Shown here: piece after piece, positions 4,320 through 7,579 of the stretch
Layout: each line of letters starts with the position of its first letter
Position numbering within the stretch: position 1 is the first letter of the stretch
Source of the DNA: Alphaproteobacteria bacterium
Lineage (GTDB): Bacteria > Pseudomonadota > Alphaproteobacteria > VGEJ01
DNA: 7,579 nt
Direction: 5' to 3'
Assembly (NCBI GenBank): GCA_016869335.1
Contig: VGEJ01000120.1
Location: 1 to 7,579, forward strand
Translations under genes and position numbers: made by a program
The notes under the pieces: generated by a model
Databases searched by the model: none
What the model saw: the letters and a program-made list of their open reading frames with translations, nothing else
Told to the model about the DNA's origin: nothing

Positions 4320-6629
4320 GACCAGGTCGCGTGCGGGGCGGCCGCGGAGGGCTGAAAGGTCGGGCGGCGGCTCGTCGGTCGGCAGCGATCGGAAGTACTC
4401 GACCATGGGCCGGTCGTCGGTGAGCGTGGGTCCCGCACCCACGTACGCACGGAGCTCGTCGGGGCCGGCCCAGTAGCGCGCCGTGAGCGAGGCGAGGTCG
4501 CGGATGCCAACCGCGGCGAGGCCCTCGCGCGTGGACGCATCGGCGAGTCGCCGCTCCAGCGCCGCGGGATCGATCCGCAGGGCACGCTTCGTCCCGATCA
4601 TCAGTGTCCCGCCATCCCACAGCGTCGTCTCGGGGAACACGGACAGGAACGTGCGCATGATCAGCTTGTGGCGCGTTTCCGGGAAGGCGCCGATCCACTG
4701 GAGCGCGATGCCGTCGTCGGCGAGCGCGTCGCGTACCAGCCTGAAGTACTCCGCCGAGTAGACGACGCCGGCACCGGCGTGGTGCGGCTGGATGATGTCG
4801 GCGGTGATCACGTCGTACGGGCCGGGCCGCAGCAGCAGGTGATTCCGCGCGTCGTCGACGCGGACGCGCACGTTCGGGCGGCGCAGAACATCGTCGTTCA
4901 CGTGGCCGAACCACGCGGCCGCGCCGACGACGCCGGCCGAGAGCTCGACGACCTCCACCGAGGCGCCGGTGTGGCGCGCCGCCGCCCCTGCCGTCGCGCC
5001 GCCGCCCAGACCCACGACGAGCACGCGGCGTGGGGCCGGGTGGAGCGCCATCGGCAGGTGGCCGATGAGCCGGTGCACCGACACCATGCCCTCGCCGTCG
5101 TTCGCCTGATGCAGCCCGTCGAGATACAGGATGCGCCCGACGTGGGCCGACTGGTGCACGCTCACCGTCGACTGCACGCCCTCCTCCCGCCAGAGGACAC
5201 GTTCCCCTCCGAAGCGGCCCGCGAGCGCGGCGTCGAAGGGGTCGGGCGTCGCCGCGATCGCGACCGCGAAGGCCAGCGTGAGCGCCGCCCCGGAGGCCAG
5301 CGCCCGCCGCCCGCGGCGCGCGATCCACAGGAGCGCGAGGCCCGAGGCCCAGCTCACGACCGCGGCAAGCACCAGGGTGGGCCGGCTGCCGAGTGCGGGC
5401 AGCAGCGCGAAGCCCGCCGCGAGCGATCCCGCGATCGCGCCGAGGACGTTGAGGCCGTAGAAGAAGCCCACCCGCCCGCTCGCCCGTGCGGTCCCGCCGC
5501 CGATCCAGAGGCGGAGGCCGAGCGGGAACGCGGCGCCGAGCAGGAACGTCGCCGGGAAGAGCGCGCTGGCGACGATCGCGGTGGAAACCAGGCCCGTTCC
5601 GGCGAGGCCCGCGATCTCGCCGCTCCGCGCGAGCAGCATGAGGGAGGCGAGCGTGGCGGCCGCGAGCGCGAGCTCGATCGCGGCCAGCAGGCCGAGGCCG
5701 GCCGCCCCGCGGCGGATCAAGAGCGCCGCCGCGTAGCTGCCCGCGGCGATCCCCGCGAGGACGGTGGCCAGCATGATCGTGAACGCGTAGGTCGTCGCGG
5801 GGACGTAATGGACGAGAACGCGGAACCACACGACCTCGAGCGCGAAGCTCGCGAACCCCGACAGGGCGAACACGGCGAGAATCGCCCGGCGCGCGGCGTC
5901 CGAAAGCGGCGCGGGCGCGGCCGGGGACGGGAGGTGGCGCTCCGCCGGCGCGGGTCCTTCCGGGCGCATGCGCGTGGACAGGAGCAAGGCCGCGAGGCCG
6001 ACGACGATGTTCAGGGCCGCGGCGGCGAGGAGGGTCGCGGTGATGCCGATCCCGCCGATGAGCACGAGGCCCGTGAGCAGAACACCGGTGATGGCCCCGA
6101 CGGTGTTCGTGGCGTACAGCAGGCTCACCCGCTCTCCGATGCCCGACCCGGGCCGCAGCGCCGCCCGCACCACCAGCGGGAGCGTGGCGCCCATGAGCGA
6201 CGTCGGCAGGATCAGGATCGCCGCGGCAAGCGCCACGCGCAGGGCCATCGCGGGTCCCGGCTCGCCGCCGGCGGCTCTCGCGAGCGGCACGTAGACCGAT
6301 TCCGCGGCGTCGAACGCCAACGGCGTGAGCAGCGCCGAGGCGCCGATGCCCATCTCGACGAGCGCGTACCACCGCAGCGGGCGGCGCACGCGGTCGGCCG
6401 TTCGGGCCGCGACGAAGCTCCCGAGCGCGAGCCCGCCCATGAACGAGGCGAGCACGGTGCTCACGGCCCACACCGTTCCCCCGAGCACGAGGGTGAGCAG
6501 GCGCACCCAGAGCACCTGGTAGACAAGCGCCGCGATCCCCGAAGCGAAGACGAAGCCGAGGAGGAGCAGGAGGAGTCCGGCCTCCCGCCTGTCCTGCTCC
6601 GAGCGAGCCGGGGCCTGGTGCCGCCTCAC
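4314..6629 (-). CDS. Fused MFS-like membrane / spermidine synthase-like protein
   Basis: A 771-residue two-part protein. Residues about 17-460 form roughly twelve membrane helices in two homologous halves (A-L-V-Y-Q-V-L-W-V-R at 34-43 matches F-A-L-E-V-V-W-F-R at 262-270; S-L-M-G-A-T-L-P-L matches F-L-L-G-A-A-F-P-L). Residues about 480-745 form a cytoplasmic Rossmann methyltransferase-like domain of the spermidine synthase superfamily: V-G-L-G-G-G-A-T-A-G (539-548) binds the nucleoside donor, acidic E562 follows the second strand, D592-D593-A-R, catalytic-type D611 in A-D-I-I-Q-P, then V-Y-S-A-E-Y-F (623-629) and the family tail L-T-D-D-R-P-M-V-E-Y (736-745). Classical synthases have D-x-x-D-P at the substrate site; here the second Asp is Q614, so the amine substrate may differ. 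The GTG at 6627-6629 follows the upstream gene stop by 6 nt, suggesting translational coupling. The function of such fusions is poorly known. Confidence 0.9.
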   Translation of the reverse strand: MRRHQAPARSEQDRREAGLLLLLLGFVFASGIAALVYQVLWVRLLTLVLGGTVWAVSTVLASFMGGLALGSFVAARTADRVRRPLRWYALVEMGIGASALLTPLAFDAAESVYVPLARAAGGEPGPAMALRVALAAAILILPTSLMGATLPLVVRAALRPGSGIGERVSLLYATNTVGAITGVLLTGLVLIGGIGITATLLAAAALNIVVGLAALLLSTRMRPEGPAPAERHLPSPAAPAPLSDAARRAILAVFALSGFASFALEVVWFRVLVHYVPATTYAFTIMLATVLAGIAAGSYAAALLIRRGAAGLGLLAAIELALAAATLASLMLLARSGEIAGLAGTGLVSTAIVASALFPATFLLGAAFPLGLRLWIGGGTARASGRVGFFYGLNVLGAIAGSLAAGFALLPALGSRPTLVLAAVVSWASGLALLWIARRGRRALASGAALTLAFAVAIAATPDPFDAALAGRFGGERVLWREEGVQSTVSVHQSAHVGRILYLDGLHQANDGEGMVSVHRLIGHLPMALHPAPRRVLVVGLGGGATAGAAARHTGASVEVVELSAGVVGAAAWFGHVNDDVLRRPNVRVRVDDARNHLLLRPGPYDVITADIIQPHHAGAGVVYSAEYFRLVRDALADDGIALQWIGAFPETRHKLIMRTFLSVFPETTLWDGGTLMIGTKRALRIDPAALERRLADASTREGLAAVGIRDLASLTARYWAGPDELRAYVGAGPTLTDDRPMVEYFRSLPTDEPPPDLSALRGRPARDLVR
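5325..6542 (-). repeat. Internal protein-level duplication in the membrane domain
   Basis: The halves at residues about 30-215 (5985-6542) and 257-435 (5325-5861) share ordered motifs: S-G-[IF]-A at the first helix, V-[LV]-W-[VF]-R, a G-A-x-x-P-L element, and N-x-[VL]-G-A-I-[TA]-G in the fifth helix. This is the two-fold pseudo-symmetry of MFS-type folds, here still readable in primary sequence. It is not a DNA-level repeat. Confidence 0.7.
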
Positions 6630-6635
6630 GCCTGA

Positions 6636-7579
6636 CTAGCCGGTCGGAACGCGCTTGGGAGAGGGTGCCGAGGATGCGGCGTCGCGCACCCCGGGTCCGG
6701 CGGTGCGGGCCCCGGCCCACGCCAGCGCGAGGACGAGCGCGAGCGCCACCGCCCCGCGCACGGCGACGTCGACATAGGTCGAGCCGCCGGCGCGATCGAA
6801 CGACGGGAGCCAGTCCATCGGGTCGATCCCCAGCAGGGACGCGATCGCGTACCGCACCTTGTCCTCGCCGAACGCATTCAGCGCGAGCGTCGGCTTGGCC
6901 GCGAGCAGCACGGTGGCGAGCGCGCTGGCCACGACGAGCGCTCCGCAGGCCGCTGCCGCTATCGGCCCGCGCGCGGCCGCGAGGCCGTAGGCGACGAACG
7001 GAGCCGCAAGCGGGAGGACGTCCACGAAGTAGCGGTTCGGCGGCGCGTATCCGCCGTTCCAGTAGGGGGTGAACGAGAGTGCGGCCACGCTCACCAGGAT
7101 CGTCGCGGCCGCCGGGAGCAGGGTGCGCGCCGCCGTGCGCAGCGCGGCCGCCGCGCCCAGGGCCGCGGTGAAGACCCAGGCCGCGGTGCCGGCCAGGCCG
7201 TAGGTGCGATCGAAGAGCTGCCCGCCGAGCCCGATCCAGAAGCTGAGGGTGATGAACGCGGAGCCCTCGCGCTCGTGCAGCGCCGTCGAGCCGACGGCGT
7301 AGCCGGCGAGCGGGACGGGCATGCCCATCGTGGCGAAGCTCAAGAGCGCCACGCCGATCACGCCGATCCCGAACCCGCGGAGGGTGGAGACGAAGGTCCC
7401 GCGGCCGGCCATGGCCGCGAACGGCAGCAGCGCCGCGACCACGAGGAGCTGGCGCGGCGTGAAGGCGAGGAGGCACGCGAGGAGCGCGCCCGCGAGCAGC
7501 GGCCGGCGACGCTCCGCCGTGAACAGGAAGCGGTACGCGGTGACGGCGATGGCGCCGCCGACCGCGTTGGGATAGACGT
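6636..7579 (-). CDS. Polytopic membrane protein, C-terminal part (possible GT-C-type glycosyltransferase)
   Basis: The frame is open to the right edge with no stop or required start, so the gene begins outside the window; the last 313 residues are visible. The GTG at 7440-7442 is only internal. Seen: a short Y-P-N-A-V-G-G segment, then hydrophobic stretches of about 15-22 residues alternating with short basic turns (A-E-R-R-R-P), a F-T-P-R-Q motif, Y-W-N-G-G-Y-A-P-P-N-R-Y-F-V-D-V-L-P at the end of an extracytoplasmic loop, a hydrophilic loop with D-P-M-D-W-L-P, a last helix, and a Ser/Pro-rich tail. A periplasmic N-R-Y-F-x-x-x-L-P motif opening a helix is common near the C-terminal half of GT39/GT87-like lipid-linked sugar transferases, but the N-terminal catalytic acidic loop is not in the window, so that assignment is inference. 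It is the upstream partner of the synthase-like gene, 6 nt apart, and probably in the same operon. Confidence 0.75.
   Translation of the reverse strand, partial: VYPNAVGGAIAVTAYRFLFTAERRRPLLAGALLACLLAFTPRQLLVVAALLPFAAMAGRGTFVSTLRGFGIGVIGVALLSFATMGMPVPLAGYAVGSTALHEREGSAFITLSFWIGLGGQLFDRTYGLAGTAAWVFTAALGAAAALRTAARTLLPAAATILVSVAALSFTPYWNGGYAPPNRYFVDVLPLAAPFVAYGLAAARGPIAAAACGALVVASALATVLLAAKPTLALNAFGEDKVRYAIASLLGIDPMDWLPSFDRAGGSTYVDVAVRGAVALALVLALAWAGARTAGPGVRDAASSAPSPKRVPTG

Noticed and set aside
4668..6635. 655-residue plus-strand frame opposite the synthase fusion
   Set aside because: It is Arg/Glu/His/Asp-rich antisense shadow of a well-supported membrane protein, with no start signal and no motif.
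167..6848. Seven copies of GCGATCGC (167, 563, 2004, 2641, 5254, 5431, 6841), resembling the cyanobacterial HIP1 octamer
   Set aside because: By base composition well under one copy is expected, but six of seven are simply GCG-ATC-GC codons for Ala-Ile-Ala in alanine-rich proteins, so coding bias explains most of it. A genome-wide count against codon-shuffled sequence would settle it.
3382..7476. 1364-residue minus-strand open frame across the membrane genes
   Set aside because: It is an Arg/Ala/Gly/Pro-rich alternate frame of real genes with no domain; it arises from G+C-rich third positions.

Overview
The window is about 70% G+C or more across most of its length. It uses GTG starts freely, shows little Shine-Dalgarno sequence, and carries short, tightly packed genes. 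This fits a high-GC actinobacterium, possibly a soil lineage such as Thermoleophilia; that placement is an inference from composition and gene style, since no marker gene is present. No rRNA, tRNA, CRISPR array, transposase or integrase is visible.

Layout. (1) Positions 67-1317, minus: a complete EntS/DHA3-type major facilitator drug or siderophore exporter. (2) 1318-2466: an anomalous segment holding a zinc-independent MDR-type alcohol dehydrogenase/quinone reductase on the plus strand. It is clearly lower in G+C than its surroundings, apparently starts with CTG behind a good GGAG, and is bracketed by a 9-bp direct repeat. (3) 2416-2691, plus: the C-terminal remnant of a luciferase-like (LLM, probably F420/FMN) oxidoreductase whose front is missing exactly where the dehydrogenase segment ends. 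(4) 2723-3607, minus: an EamA/DMT metabolite exporter. (5) 3667-4296, plus: a GNAT acetyltransferase divergent from it, with both starts placed 6-7 nt after -10-like hexamers, as in leaderless transcripts. (6) 4291-4319: a perfect 9-bp inverted repeat carrying the stop codons of two convergent genes in its arms. (7) 4314-6629, minus: a fused membrane/spermidine-synthase-like protein. (8) 6636-7579, minus: the C-terminal part of a polytopic membrane protein, possibly a GT-C-type glycosyltransferase, running off the window edge and coupled to gene 7 by a 6-nt gap.

The window is dominated by membrane proteins: two small-molecule exporters, one GT-C-like protein and one membrane-anchored aminopropyltransferase-like enzyme. 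No single pathway joins them. The last two look like one operon. The most notable points are the dehydrogenase island that has displaced most of an LLM gene, the altered active-site motif of the spermidine-synthase-like domain, and the paired leaderless-type divergent promoters. I do not see a demonstrably new multi-gene system here.
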